NCBI RefSeq assembly: GCF_013394385.1
Contig: NZ_AP022834.1
Coordinates: 1,612,001-1,676,000 of the forward strand
Length of the DNA stretch: 64,000 nt
Direction: 5' to 3'
Origin: Kocuria sp. TGY1127_2
GTDB taxonomy: Bacteria > Actinomycetota > Actinomycetes > Actinomycetales > Micrococcaceae
The notes under the pieces were generated by a model that worked only from the letters and a program-made list of their open reading frames with translations, had not been told where the DNA came from and did not search any database. Within the stretch, counting starts at the first letter, position 1, and the number at the start of each line of letters is the position of its first letter. Below are positions 43,921 through 52,995 of the stretch, piece by piece. The position numbers and the translations under genes were made by a program.

Positions 43921-45474
43921 ATGTCGAGCAAGGTCACCGCCGAAGAACGCCCGCGGCCAGAGGACAAATACCTCGGCCTCGGTCCCAGCTTCGGCTATGG
44001 ATTCCAACACGTATTGACGATGTACGGCGGCATCATTGCCCCGCCGCTGATCGTCGGCGGCGCCGCCGGACTGTCCGGAAGCGAACAGGCCCTACTGGTC
44101 GCGTGCTGCCTCTTCATCGGCGGACTGGCAACCCTGCTTCAGTCCTTCGGCATCAAATTCTTCGGATCCCAGTTGCCCCTGGTTCAGGGCACCTCGTTCG
44201 CGAGCGTGGCCACCATGACGGCGATCGTGAGCGGCGACGGAGGCATTCAGGCCGTTTTCGGCGCTGTCATGATCTCCGCTTTTATCGGCTTCCTGATCAC
44301 GCCCTTCTTCGCCCGCATCATCAGGTTCTTCCCACCCGTAGTCACCGGCGTCGTGATCACGACCATCGGGCTGTCCCTGTTCCCTACGGCGGTTCAGTGG
44401 GCGATGGGCGGAGCAGACGTCGAGGCAACAGGAGATGCACCAACGATCGTCAAGAATGTATGCCTCGCGGGCGGCACACTTCTGATCATTCTATTGCTCT
44501 CCAAGGTGGGCAGTGCAGCAATATCGCGCCTGTCCATTCTTCTGGGCATCGTCCTGGGCACCGTCCTGGCCGTCGTGCTCGGCATGGCCGACTTCTCTGC
44601 CATAGGTGACGGCGCGATCTTTGCTTTCCCTCAACCCTTCGCATTCGGCCTTCCGACGTTCGACCTCGCGGCCGTCGTCTCTATGACCATTGTCATGTTG
44701 GTGATCCTGACCGAAACCACCGCCGACATTCTTGCGGTGGGTGAAATCGTGAATTCTAAAGTGGACCGTCGGCGAATCGGCGACGGCCTGCGCGCGGATA
44801 TGGGCGCATCCTTCATCGCCCCCATTTTCAACGGTTTCACGCAGTCGGCCTTTGCCCAGAACGTTGGCCTGGTCGCAATCACCGGCGTGAAATCGCGATT
44901 CGTAGTCACAGCCGGAGGCGCGATCATGCTGGTCCTCGGCCTGCTCCCCATCCTGGGGCGAGTGGTCTCAGCGGTTCCCCCGCCCGTCCTGGGCGGCGCA
45001 GGAATCGTTCTGTTCGGTACGGTGGCCGCGTCGGGCATCCGCACGCTCAGCACGGTCAAGTACGAGGGCACCTCGAACCTGATCATCGTTTCCGCTTCCC
45101 TCGGCGTAGGCCTGCTGCCCGTCGTCAAGCCTGACATCTACAGCGGATTCCCAAGCTGGTTCGAAACCATTTTCCACTCGGGCATCAGCTCGGCTGCCGT
45201 CGTCGCCGTTCTGCTGAACCTGCTGTTCAACGAACTCAAGTTCGGAAATCCACCTGCCGGCGAGGGGTCCGTGTTCGCTTCGGCGCCTCCGAGGTACGTC
45301 CCCTTCGAAGCCCTCGAACAGCTTCGAGGCCGCCTCCACGAGGGGGACGTCGTCAAGGACGGGAAGATCCTGGACGCGGATGGAAACGAAGTCCCGTGCA
45401 TCACAGCTTCCGGCCAGGTCGTCGATGCCCCCGCGATGGACAACATCACCGAGGCCGCATCAGAGGAACATTGA
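43921..45474 (+). CDS. NCS2 family xanthine/urate permease
   Basis: A 517-residue nucleobase:cation symporter-2 protein with FGYGFQHVLTMYGGIIAPPL, LPLVQGTSFASVATMTAIV, TADILAVGEIVNSKVDRRRI, QSAFAQNVGLVAITGVKSRF and FPSWFETIFHSGISSAAVVA. It is close in sequence pattern to the permease at 31782, including the EGDVVKDGKILDADGNEVPC tail. AGGAAGG precedes ATG 43921. Placed after uricase, it may import urate or xanthine while the other copy serves guanine and xanthine. A hairpin terminator follows before the convergent IclR gene. Confidence 0.92.
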   Translation: MSSKVTAEERPRPEDKYLGLGPSFGYGFQHVLTMYGGIIAPPLIVGGAAGLSGSEQALLVACCLFIGGLATLLQSFGIKFFGSQLPLVQGTSFASVATMTAIVSGDGGIQAVFGAVMISAFIGFLITPFFARIIRFFPPVVTGVVITTIGLSLFPTAVQWAMGGADVEATGDAPTIVKNVCLAGGTLLIILLLSKVGSAAISRLSILLGIVLGTVLAVVLGMADFSAIGDGAIFAFPQPFAFGLPTFDLAAVVSMTIVMLVILTETTADILAVGEIVNSKVDRRRIGDGLRADMGASFIAPIFNGFTQSAFAQNVGLVAITGVKSRFVVTAGGAIMLVLGLLPILGRVVSAVPPPVLGGAGIVLFGTVAASGIRTLSTVKYEGTSNLIIVSASLGVGLLPVVKPDIYSGFPSWFETIFHSGISSAAVVAVLLNLLFNELKFGNPPAGEGSVFASAPPRYVPFEALEQLRGRLHEGDVVKDGKILDADGNEVPCITASGQVVDAPAMDNITEAASEEH

Positions 45475-45487
45475 GCACAAACGACAC

Positions 45488-45531
45488 AACGACGACGCGG
45501 GCCCATTCGGATGCGGGACCGCGTCGTCGTT
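45488..45531. terminator. Terminator hairpin between the permease and IclR genes
   Basis: AACGACGACGCGG (45488-45500) pairs perfectly with CCGCGTCGTCGTT (45519-45531) and is followed by CTCTT. It lies between convergent genes and can terminate transcription from both. Confidence 0.75.
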
Positions 45532-45602
45532 CTCTTGTGCCCGCACTCAGCCGGCACGTCCGCCAGCCGGCCGACCCCCAGGGCGTCGGCGGACAGGGCC
45601 CG

Positions 45603-46364
45603 TCAGCGAGATTGTGCGAACTGGCTAGAGAGTTCCTGGGCCGCGTCCCGCAGGAGCGGGACGGCTCGCTCTCCGAAATCCCAATCGACTCTGGAAACGG
45701 GTCCGGATACGGAAATAGCGGTGGGTGTGGGCGCCTCGGGCAACGCCATCGAAAAGCAGCGGACCCCGATCTCCTGCTCTTCGTCATCGATCGCGTAACC
45801 CCGTTCGCGGATCTTGGCCAGATCCGCGAGCAGTTCATCCATGGTGCCGAGACTCTTTTTGGTGGGCGTGGGCATCCCCATCGTCGAAACGATCGAGATC
45901 ACCTGGGACTCGGGCAGCGTTGCCAAGATGGCCTTGCCGACGCCGGTGTCGTGGGTGTGCGCTCTGCGCCCGACCTCCGTGAACATGCGCATCGAATGCG
46001 AGGACTGCGCCTGCCCCACGTATACGACCATGTGTCCGTCCAGCACAGCCATATTGGCGGACTCCCCCAAGCGGTCCACGAGCTTCTTCAGGACCGGCTG
46101 GGCGTATGCGCCCAATTGCAAACTCGCGGTGTATCCGAGCCGGATCAGCCCGGGGCCCAGAGCATAACTGCGATTGGGAAGTTGCCGCACGTAACCCAGG
46201 TACACCAAGGTCCGGAGCAATCGGTGGATCGTCGGCAGAGGCAATTCCGCTTTGCCGGCCAGCTCGCTGAGCGAGGATTCGCCGCCGGAGCTGGTGATGA
46301 TGTTGAGCAGGTCGAAAACTCTCTCGACGGACTGAACACCGCCCGTACTCTTTCCTTCTGTCAT
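45603..46364 (-). CDS. IclR family transcriptional regulator
   Basis: A 253-residue IclR-type regulator. The winged HTH (about 10-70) contains SLSELAGKAELPLPTIHRLL and a wing LPNRSYALGPGLIRLG. The effector domain has TGVGKAILATLPE and the family C-terminal SGPVSRVDWD region. It sits between the urate operon and the malic enzyme/malate synthase operon, transcribed toward the former. Family members such as AllR control allantoin and glyoxylate genes in response to glyoxylate or allantoin. A similar role here is strongly suggested by context and by the TGGAA/TTCCA and GAAAC/GTTTC sites at both flanking promoters, but unproven. Confidence 0.92.
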   Translation of the reverse strand: MTEGKSTGGVQSVERVFDLLNIITSSGGESSLSELAGKAELPLPTIHRLLRTLVYLGYVRQLPNRSYALGPGLIRLGYTASLQLGAYAQPVLKKLVDRLGESANMAVLDGHMVVYVGQAQSSHSMRMFTEVGRRAHTHDTGVGKAILATLPESQVISIVSTMGMPTPTKKSLGTMDELLADLAKIRERGYAIDDEEQEIGVRCFSMALPEAPTPTAISVSGPVSRVDWDFGERAVPLLRDAAQELSSQFAQSR

Positions 46365-46516
46365 TGTGCCTCCTCGTGGTGGTTACCGCGCACTGTGTGG
46401 TTCTCCTGGCTGGGCGCCGCATTGGCGCCGTGGTTCCGGCCTCGGTCGCGGTGCGCCGAACCTCCGGCGTGGAAGGCGCCGGGTCGGCAGTCTAAGAATC
46501 ATATTTCAACAAAGCC

Positions 46517-46570
46517 TTGTCATGCGTCACATCGTACATTTAGGATTCACTTAATGGAATTGTTTTTCCA
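46517..46570 (+). promoter_or_regulatory. Promoter and candidate operator of the malic enzyme-malate synthase operon
   Basis: TTGTCA (46517-46522), 18 bases, TAGGAT (46541-46546). The spacer contains CGTCACATCGTA (46525-46536), which recurs exactly in the hyi promoter at 52064-52075. Just downstream, TGGAATTGTTTTTCCA (46555-46570) is a TGGAA-N6-TTCCA dyad, a plausible IclR-type repressor site. The malic enzyme starts at 46630. Confidence 0.55.
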
Positions 46571-46629
46571 CAATACGGATTTAGTGCCGGAACCGTCATC
46601 CGGTACGTCACGGAAGGAAATATTCAGAT

Positions 46630-48024
46630 ATGCCCGCTCCCAGCCCCGGATATTCCATGGTTCTCCGCCTCGAAGCACCCGCTTCGTTCAACTCCACCAG
46701 TGAGATCACCGCCGCCGCCTCTGCTGCAGGTGCCCAGGTCACCGCTCTGGACGTCGTGGAGTCACGTCCGGACAACGTGATCGTCGACATCAGTTGCAAT
46801 GTCTCCAACGCGGCCCACCGCGACGAGGTGCGGGACGCTATCAACAATCTCGACGGCGTCGCGGTCCACCACATCTCCGACCGCACCTTCCTGATTCATT
46901 TGGGAGGCAAGATCGAGGTGACCCCGCGCGTTTCTCTCCGCAATCGTGACGATCTGTCGCGCGCCTACACCCCCGGCGTCGCCAGGGTGTGCACCGCGAT
47001 CCACGAGAATCCGGAAGACGCGCGCAGCCTGACGATCAAACGCAATACCGTCGCTGTGGTTACCGACGGAACCGCGGTGTTGGGTCTCGGCGACATCGGT
47101 CCTGCCGCAGCCCTGCCGGTCATGGAAGGCAAAGCCGCCCTCTTCAAGGCGTTCGCCGAGGTCGACGCGTGGCCCGTATGCCTGGACACCAAGGACACCG
47201 AAGAGATCATCAGTATCGTCAAGGCCTTGGCGCCGGTCTACGGCGGGGTGAACCTCGAAGACATTGCAGCCCCGCGCTGTTTCGAGATCGAAGCCCGTCT
47301 TCGCGAGGAACTGGACATTCCCGTGTTCCACGACGATCAGCACGGCACCGCGATCGTCACCCTGGCGGCTCTGTACAACGCGCTGCGCGAGGTCGACAAG
47401 AAGATTGAGGACATCAAAGTCGTCGTCTCAGGCGTTGGCGCCGCAGGAAACGCCATCATCCAGTTGTTGCTCGCCAACGGCGTGGCCAACGTGATCGCCT
47501 GTTCCCGCAACGGTGCCATCCACGCCGGCGAGGACTACACCGACCCACACCGAACATGGCTCGCGGAGAACACCAACAAGAACGGATTCAGCGGGTCGCT
47601 CAAGGATGCTGTGGCCGACGCGGACGTCTTCATCGGCGTCTCGGCGCCCAACCTTCTGACGGGCGACGACATCGCGACCATGGCCGACGGTGCCATCGTC
47701 TTCGCGATGGCCAACCCGGACCCCGAGGTGGACCCGACCGAAGCCGCCGAGCACGCCGCCGTCGTCGCAACCGGCCGCAGCGACTTCCCGAACCAGATCA
47801 ACAACGTCCTCGCGTTCCCCGGCCTGTTCCGAGGCCTGCTCGATGCAGGAGCGTCAGACATCACTCAGAACATGCTCGTTGCGGCAGCGAAGGCGATTGC
47901 CGACTGCGTGGACGAGGAGGAACGGAATCCGAACTTCATCGTTCCAAGCGTCTTCGACCCCAATGTGGCACAGGCCGTGGCCGATGCCGTCGAAACCACC
48001 GCACGGGGCGAATCAGGGCGCTGA
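46630..48024 (+). CDS. NAD(P)-dependent malic enzyme with N-terminal ACT domain
   Basis: A 464-residue malic enzyme (malate to pyruvate and CO2). Residues about 8-85 form an ACT-like domain. The catalytic part has [13 protein letters not shown] (catalytic Tyr), [38 protein letters not shown] (metal Asp pair) and [17 protein letters not shown] (NAD site). AACGGAAGGAAATATTCAG-like sequence precedes ATG 46630. It is the first gene of the operon with malate synthase, so glyoxylate plus acetyl-CoA gives malate, which this enzyme turns to pyruvate, closing carbon recovery from allantoin. Confidence 0.95.
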   Translation: MPAPSPGYSMVLRLEAPASFNSTSEITAAASAAGAQVTALDVVESRPDNVIVDISCNVSNAAHRDEVRDAINNLDGVAVHHISDRTFLIHLGGKIEVTPRVSLRNRDDLSRAYTPGVARVCTAIHENPEDARSLTIKRNTVAVVTDGTAVLGLGDIGPAAALPVMEGKAALFKAFAEVDAWPVCLDTKDTEEIISIVKALAPVYGGVNLEDIAAPRCFEIEARLREELDIPVFHDDQHGTAIVTLAALYNALREVDKKIEDIKVVVSGVGAAGNAIIQLLLANGVANVIACSRNGAIHAGEDYTDPHRTWLAENTNKNGFSGSLKDAVADADVFIGVSAPNLLTGDDIATMADGAIVFAMANPDPEVDPTEAAEHAAVVATGRSDFPNQINNVLAFPGLFRGLLDAGASDITQNMLVAAAKAIADCVDEEERNPNFIVPSVFDPNVAQAVADAVETTARGESGR

Positions 48025-48076
48025 GACTAGCCCGCCCCAGCCGCCAGCAGATACATCGAGAGCCCAGGAGGCAAAC

Positions 48077-49684
48077 ATGACCATCACTCACAACACGCCG
48101 GACAATCTGGCCGTCGCGGACGAGATCCTCACCGACGAGGCCCTCGCATTCGTCGAAGCCCTCCACGAGAAGTTCGCAGATCGTCGCGAAGAACTCTTGG
48201 GAGCCCGCGAGACGGATCGAGAGAGGGCCGTGGCCCGGGGCTCGTTGGATTTTCCCGAGGAGACGCGTCAAGTCCGCGAGAGCGAGTGGAAAGTGGCTCC
48301 GGCACCGGACGCGCTGCGCGATCGCAGGGTCGAGATGACCGGGCCCGCGAGTCCACCCAACATGGCCATCAACGCGCTGAACTCAGGAGCCAAAGTGTGG
48401 CTCGCAGATCTTGAAGATGCCGCGAGCCCCAGCTGGTACAACCAGATCGACTCGGTCGCGAACCTGCGCGACGCGGCGCGGGGAACTCTCCGCTTCACCT
48501 CGTCGAAGGGCAAAGAGTACACGTTGCGCGAGGACCAGCCCAGAGCCGTGGTCGTTGTCCGCCCACGCGGCTGGCACCTCCCGGAGAAGAACATCACGGT
48601 CAATGGAAAGACCGGCTCCGGTTCCCTGACCGACTTCGGGCTGCACTTCTTCCATACCGCGCAACAGCTGCTGGAGAACGGCCACGGGCCGTACTACTAC
48701 CTGCCCAAAATGGAGTCCTATCTCGAGGCTCGACTCTGGGAGGACGTTTTCACCTTCGCCGAGAAATACCTCGGCCTCGACCACGGCACCATCCGAGCCA
48801 CGGTTCTCATCGAGACGATTCCCGCCGCGTTCCAGATGGACGAGATCCTCTACGAATTGCGCGATCACGCGTCCGGGCTGAACGCGGGACGCTGGGACTA
48901 CTTGTTCTCGATCATCAAGTACTTTCGAGACGCCGGTCAGGAGTTCATCCTGGCCGACCGTTCCTCGGTCACCATGACTGCGCCCCTGATGCGTGCGTAC
49001 ACCGATCTGCTCGTGCAGACCTGCCACAAGCGGGGCGCATTCGCAATGGGCGGGATGGCAGCTTTCATTCCGTCCCGCAAGGACGAAGAGGTCAACCGAG
49101 CAGCCTTCGAGAAAGTCCGCAACGACAAGACCAGGGAGGCCCACGACGGTTTCGATGGCTCATGGGTCGCGCACCCTGACCTGGTTCCTGTGTGTCAGGA
49201 AGTATTCGACGACGTCTTGGGCGAGAAGCCCAATCAGGTGGACCGGCAGCGGCCCGATGTTAAGGTGACCGCCGAGCAACTGTTGGACGTCCCATCCGCA
49301 GGGAACCAGCGCACCGAGGCCGAGCTGAACGACAACCTGTACGTCGCGATCCGGTACATCGCGGTGTGGCTTTCCGGCAACGGCGCCGTGGCAATCCACA
49401 ACCTCATGGAGGATGCCGCCACCGCGGAAATCTCACGCTCCCAGGTCTGGCAGCAGATCAAGAACGGCGTGGTCTATCACGACACAGGCAACACCGCGAC
49501 TCAGGACCTGGTCTCGACGGCGCTGGACCGACAGCTCGAAGTGCTGCGCGGCGAGATCGATTCCGAGAAATACGAGAAATGGTTCGTGCCAGCGGGCAAG
49601 CTGATCCAGGACATGGTCCTGCGCGAGGACTACCCGGACTTCCTGACCCTTCCCGCCTATGAGCTGATGGAAGGGATCAAGTGA
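48077..49684 (+). CDS. aceB: Malate synthase A
   Basis: A 535-residue malate synthase A condensing glyoxylate with acetyl-CoA. Segments are WLADLEDAASPSWYNQIDSV, VRPRGWHLPEKNITVNG, YYLPKMESYLEARLWEDVF, ATVLIETIPAAFQMDEILYE, GRWDYLFSIIKYF and HDGFDGSWVAHPDLVPV, covering Mg2+ and acetyl-CoA sites of the short isoform. ATG 48077 has CAGGAGGCAAAC upstream; the frame is open far into the malic enzyme gene. Its stop overlaps the DUF6986 start (GTGA, 49681-49684). In this locus it serves glyoxylate from ureide breakdown; no isocitrate lyase is nearby. Confidence 0.96.
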   Translation: MTITHNTPDNLAVADEILTDEALAFVEALHEKFADRREELLGARETDRERAVARGSLDFPEETRQVRESEWKVAPAPDALRDRRVEMTGPASPPNMAINALNSGAKVWLADLEDAASPSWYNQIDSVANLRDAARGTLRFTSSKGKEYTLREDQPRAVVVVRPRGWHLPEKNITVNGKTGSGSLTDFGLHFFHTAQQLLENGHGPYYYLPKMESYLEARLWEDVFTFAEKYLGLDHGTIRATVLIETIPAAFQMDEILYELRDHASGLNAGRWDYLFSIIKYFRDAGQEFILADRSSVTMTAPLMRAYTDLLVQTCHKRGAFAMGGMAAFIPSRKDEEVNRAAFEKVRNDKTREAHDGFDGSWVAHPDLVPVCQEVFDDVLGEKPNQVDRQRPDVKVTAEQLLDVPSAGNQRTEAELNDNLYVAIRYIAVWLSGNGAVAIHNLMEDAATAEISRSQVWQQIKNGVVYHDTGNTATQDLVSTALDRQLEVLRGEIDSEKYEKWFVPAGKLIQDMVLREDYPDFLTLPAYELMEGIK

Positions 49685-51060
49685 GTCGCCGCACCGCCAT
49701 GGCAGATTCGGAGTCGGACGAGGTAGGCAGCCTCTCTGGGGACTTCACAACACGGGCCGACCATTTGCTCGCGGGCACGGACTTCGATCTGGCCCGTTTC
49801 TTCCCGGGCGATTCCGGCACCCGCCAGCCCGTCCACACGTGCTATGTTCCCGCCGACCTGGTCACCGAACGAACCCCCGCCGAGTGGGGGCGCGCAGCTC
49901 TACGAGCTGCGGAGGAAGCCGGCGGACTCGAATCCCTGGCCGAACTCGCGGGAATCGACAGGACCCACGCGCGCGACGTCGTCGACCGGGTGGCCGCGAA
50001 ACTACGGGCTGAACCGATCGAGGACCTTCGTCTGGACCTGGAGGACGGGTTCGGCGACCGACCGGATGCGCAAGAAGATGCCGCGGCCGCAGAAGCGGCT
50101 CGGACCGTCGCACGATTCGCGTTCAACCGTCACCACGGTTCGGTCCCGGCCCCAGCATTCACAGGCATCCGCTTCAAGAGTTTCGAGTCGACCACCCGGG
50201 CACGAGGACTGAGGTCCCTGGACCTGTTCCTGACCACGTTGGTGCAGTCGGGTGGGCTCGAGGAGGCCGGCGTGAGCGCGGACGGGCTCCCGCCCGGCCT
50301 GGTGCTGACGTTGCCCAAAGTATCGAGCGTGGAGCAGGTGCAGGTCATGGTCGAAGCGTGCCAAGCACTCGAGGATGCCTTGGGACTGCCCGCTGGCCGC
50401 CTGCACTTCGAGATCCAGATGGAGACCGCACCCATGATCTTGGGTCTGGACGGAAGGTGCCCAATACCGGACATGCTCCATGCGGCCGAAGGACGCGTGA
50501 CCTCCTTGCACTACGGCACGTACGACTATTCCGCCTCGCTCGGCATATCCGGCGAATTCCAGTCCCTGGATCACCCGGCCGCCGACTACGCCAAAGCAGT
50601 CATGCAAGTGGCCGTGGCCGGAACCGGTGTACATCTTTCGGACGGCTCGACCAACCAATTGCCGGTGGGCGAGGCCGACCAACGCAGGCAGGCCTGGGCC
50701 CTGCACGCGCGCCTGGTCCGCCGCTCACTCGAGCGCGGCTATTACCAAGGCTGGGACTTGCACGCCTATCAATTGCCCACGCGCTTCCTCGCCAACTACG
50801 GGTTCTATCGGGAAGCATTCGCCGACGCCCTCCGACGCCTCGTGGCCTATGCCGGACGGTCCGTCCCCGGCATCCAGGCGGCGGACGTCGCCGATGAACC
50901 GGCGACCGCGCGAGCACTTGCTGTCTATGTACGGCGGGGGCTCCTCTGCGGCGCGGTGAGCGAGGACGAGCTGCGTGAGGTCGGACTTGATTCAGAGACG
51001 CTCCGTTCCGCCGCCTCCCCGGGTTCCGAAGAGGCACCACAGACAGGAGTAGCACGATGA
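49681..51060 (+). CDS. DUF6986 family protein (HpcH/HpaI aldolase / citrate lyase beta-like fold)
   Basis: A 459-residue protein of an uncharacterised actinobacterial family. Stretches such as LRLDLEDGFGD, FTGIRFKSFE, LVLTLPKVSSVEQVQVM, LHFEIQMETAPMIL and GRVTSLHYGTYDYSASLGIS follow the TIM-barrel pattern of HpcH/HpaI aldolases and citrate lyase beta subunits, with Glu/Asp metal ligands. The reaction is unknown. Its GTG overlaps the malate synthase stop (an ATG is at 49699) and its stop overlaps the next gene by ATGA (51057-51060), so it is locked between malate synthase and ureidoglycine aminohydrolase. A role in ureide or glyoxylate chemistry is likely. Confidence 0.8.
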   Translation: MSRRTAMADSESDEVGSLSGDFTTRADHLLAGTDFDLARFFPGDSGTRQPVHTCYVPADLVTERTPAEWGRAALRAAEEAGGLESLAELAGIDRTHARDVVDRVAAKLRAEPIEDLRLDLEDGFGDRPDAQEDAAAAEAARTVARFAFNRHHGSVPAPAFTGIRFKSFESTTRARGLRSLDLFLTTLVQSGGLEEAGVSADGLPPGLVLTLPKVSSVEQVQVMVEACQALEDALGLPAGRLHFEIQMETAPMILGLDGRCPIPDMLHAAEGRVTSLHYGTYDYSASLGISGEFQSLDHPAADYAKAVMQVAVAGTGVHLSDGSTNQLPVGEADQRRQAWALHARLVRRSLERGYYQGWDLHAYQLPTRFLANYGFYREAFADALRRLVAYAGRSVPGIQAADVADEPATARALAVYVRRGLLCGAVSEDELREVGLDSETLRSAASPGSEEAPQTGVAR

Positions 51061-51899
51061 CCGATCGCAATTACTGGGCAACCCGAGGAGGCCATCCTCC
51101 CCAAACCGATCTCCTGACCGACCGGGCCATGTTCCGGGAATCCTATGCTGTCATCCCCCGCGGTACCCAACGCGATATCGTCGCCTCCGTCCTGCCGTTC
51201 TGGGACAAGACACGCCTGTGGGTTCTTGCGCGACCACTCACGGGATTTGCCGAGACGTTCTCCCAATACCTAGTGGAGGTCTCTCCCGGGGGCGGATCGG
51301 ACCGGCCAGAAGAAGACGTTGATGCCGAAGCCGTCTTGTTCCTCATGGAAGGCAATCTCGAGCTGTCACTTGCAGACGGACGCCACGCGCTGAACTCGGG
51401 CGGTTACGCATTCATCTCTCCGGGCGAAACATGGGCGGCTCACAATCGCGGCACCGATGCGGCGCGCTTCATGTGGATCCGCAAACGGTATCAAGAGGTT
51501 CCAGGGATCGAGAGGCCGACGTCGTTCGTGACCAACGAGCAGGACATTGACCCCACACCGATGCCGGGCACAGAGGGACGCTGGGCCACGACCCGTTTCG
51601 TGGACCCAAAGGATATGCGACATGACATGCATGTAACCATCGTGACGTTCCAACCAGGCGGAATCATCCCGTTCGCGGAAACCCATGTGATGGAACACGG
51701 TCTCTACGTGCTCGAGGGACAAGCCGTCTACCGACTCAACGAAGACTGGGTCGAGGTTCAAGAGGGTGATTTCATGTGGTTACGGGCGTTCTGTCCGCAG
51801 GCCTGTTATGCCGGTGGCCCCAAGCCTTTCCGTTACCTCCTGTACAAAGACGTCAACCGTCACGCGCCCCTCACCCTGGGAGGCCACACGGGCCGCTGA
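51057..51899 (+). CDS. allE: (S)-ureidoglycine aminohydrolase
   Basis: A 280-residue bicupin of the AllE (YlbA/UGlyAH) family, which releases ammonia from (S)-ureidoglycine to form (S)-ureidoglycolate. The first cupin includes VLFLMEGNLELSLADGRHAL. The second, catalytic cupin has PFAETHVMEHGLYVLEGQAV and DFMWLRAFCPQACYAGG, with the Glu/His Mn2+ ligands and terminal YLLYKDVNRH. It is coupled to DUF6986 by a 4-base overlap and followed by a hairpin. The allantoate amidohydrolase that makes its substrate is not in the window. Confidence 0.92.
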   Translation: MTDRNYWATRGGHPPQTDLLTDRAMFRESYAVIPRGTQRDIVASVLPFWDKTRLWVLARPLTGFAETFSQYLVEVSPGGGSDRPEEDVDAEAVLFLMEGNLELSLADGRHALNSGGYAFISPGETWAAHNRGTDAARFMWIRKRYQEVPGIERPTSFVTNEQDIDPTPMPGTEGRWATTRFVDPKDMRHDMHVTIVTFQPGGIIPFAETHVMEHGLYVLEGQAVYRLNEDWVEVQEGDFMWLRAFCPQACYAGGPKPFRYLLYKDVNRHAPLTLGGHTGR

Positions 51900-51950
51900 G
51901 CTCACGATGGTCATCCCGGACAGCCCACGCACCACTCCAACGCCGTCGTC

Positions 51951-51971
51951 GGGCAGCACACGTCGCTGCCC
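51951..51971 (+). terminator. Hairpin after allE
   Basis: GGGCAGC (51951-51957) pairs with GCTGCCC (51965-51971) around seven bases, with further GCCG/CGGC pairing just outside and GTCGTGCTTT following. It lies about 50 bp past the allE stop and before the next promoter. Confidence 0.5.
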
Positions 51972-52055
51972 CACGGCGGCGTCGTGCTTTAAGAGGCTCC
52001 GTCCTCAGTGATCCCGCACTGAAGAAAATCCACAAGGACGGTCGAGATTATTCGG

Positions 52056-52084
52056 TTGACGCACGTCACATCGTAACCTAGGGT
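52056..52084 (+). promoter_or_regulatory. Promoter of the glyoxylate-to-glycerate operon
   Basis: TTGACG (52056-52061), a 17-base spacer and TAGGGT (52079-52084). The spacer contains CGTCACATCGTA (52064-52075), identical to the element in the malic enzyme promoter at 46525. Transcription would start about 70 bp before hyi. Confidence 0.6.
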
Positions 52085-52162
52085 TTTCATACAACAGAAG
52101 TTAGATTCCGTATCCCGAAAGTTTGGATTCGACGGAGATCCCTACCGCACAGGAGGAACACC

Positions 52163-52948
52163 GTGAACTACACCGTCAACGCGTCGATCTTGCTGACCGA
52201 CCTACCCCTCAAGGATCGCCCGCAGGCCGTAGCCGACGCCGGATTCACCCGCGCCGAGTTCTGGTGGCCATTCCCGACACCGACGCCCTCGAATTCCGAG
52301 ATCGACGAGTTCGTGAATTCCCTCGAAGCCGCAGGGGTTCAGCTGACCGGCCTGAACTTCTACGCGGGCGACATGCCCGGAGGCGAGCGCGGCGTCCTGT
52401 CCCAGCCCGCACGGGCCGAAGAGTTCCGCGCCAATATCGAACCTGTCCTGAAGATTGCCCGAGCAACCGGGTGCACAGCGTTCAACGCGCTGTACGGCAA
52501 CCGCGTGGACGGCGAGAATCCGGCCGCCCAGGATCGCTTGGGCGTCGAGAATCTGCGGCAGGCGGCGGACGCCGTGGCCCAGATCGACGGTGTTGTCCTG
52601 CTCGAACCGGTCTCCGGCACCGATGCGTACCCGCTCAAGACAGCGGCGGATGCGCTGTCCATCATCGAGAAGGCCGGACGAGACAACATCAGGCTGCTCG
52701 CGGACTTCTACCACCTGGCCGCCAACGGCGACGACGTCGCGAAGGTCGTCGAGGAGCACGCCGCGGACTTCGGTCACATCCAGATCGCGGACCACCCGGG
52801 CCGCAATGAGCCGGGCACGGGGAAGCTGCCCCTTGAAAAGTGGCTCGAGCGCTCCGCCGAGCTCGGCTACGACGGCGTCGTCGGCCTGGAGTACAAGGCA
52901 TCCCACAACGACCCGTTTGCGTGGTTGCCGCGCGAAAGCCGGGCCTGA
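52163..52948 (+). CDS. hyi: Hydroxypyruvate isomerase
   Basis: A 261-residue TIM-barrel isomerase interconverting hydroxypyruvate and tartronate semialdehyde. Hyi-type segments: GFTRAEFWWPFPTPTPSNSE, LTGLNFYAGDMPGGERGVLS, GCTAFNALYGNR, VVLLEPVSGTDAYPLKTA, RLLADFYHLAANGDDV and FGHIQIADHPGRNEPGTGKL, with the usual Glu/Asp/Glu site. It starts at GTG 52163 after AGGAGGAACACC. It is the first gene of the hyi-glxR-gcl-glxK-allB run, the same gene set as the E. coli gcl cluster. Confidence 0.95.
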   Translation: MNYTVNASILLTDLPLKDRPQAVADAGFTRAEFWWPFPTPTPSNSEIDEFVNSLEAAGVQLTGLNFYAGDMPGGERGVLSQPARAEEFRANIEPVLKIARATGCTAFNALYGNRVDGENPAAQDRLGVENLRQAADAVAQIDGVVLLEPVSGTDAYPLKTAADALSIIEKAGRDNIRLLADFYHLAANGDDVAKVVEEHAADFGHIQIADHPGRNEPGTGKLPLEKWLERSAELGYDGVVGLEYKASHNDPFAWLPRESRA

Positions 52949-52995
52949 ACCTTCGAACCCTCAACCGACACCGCAGAACCTTTAAGGAGAACGAT

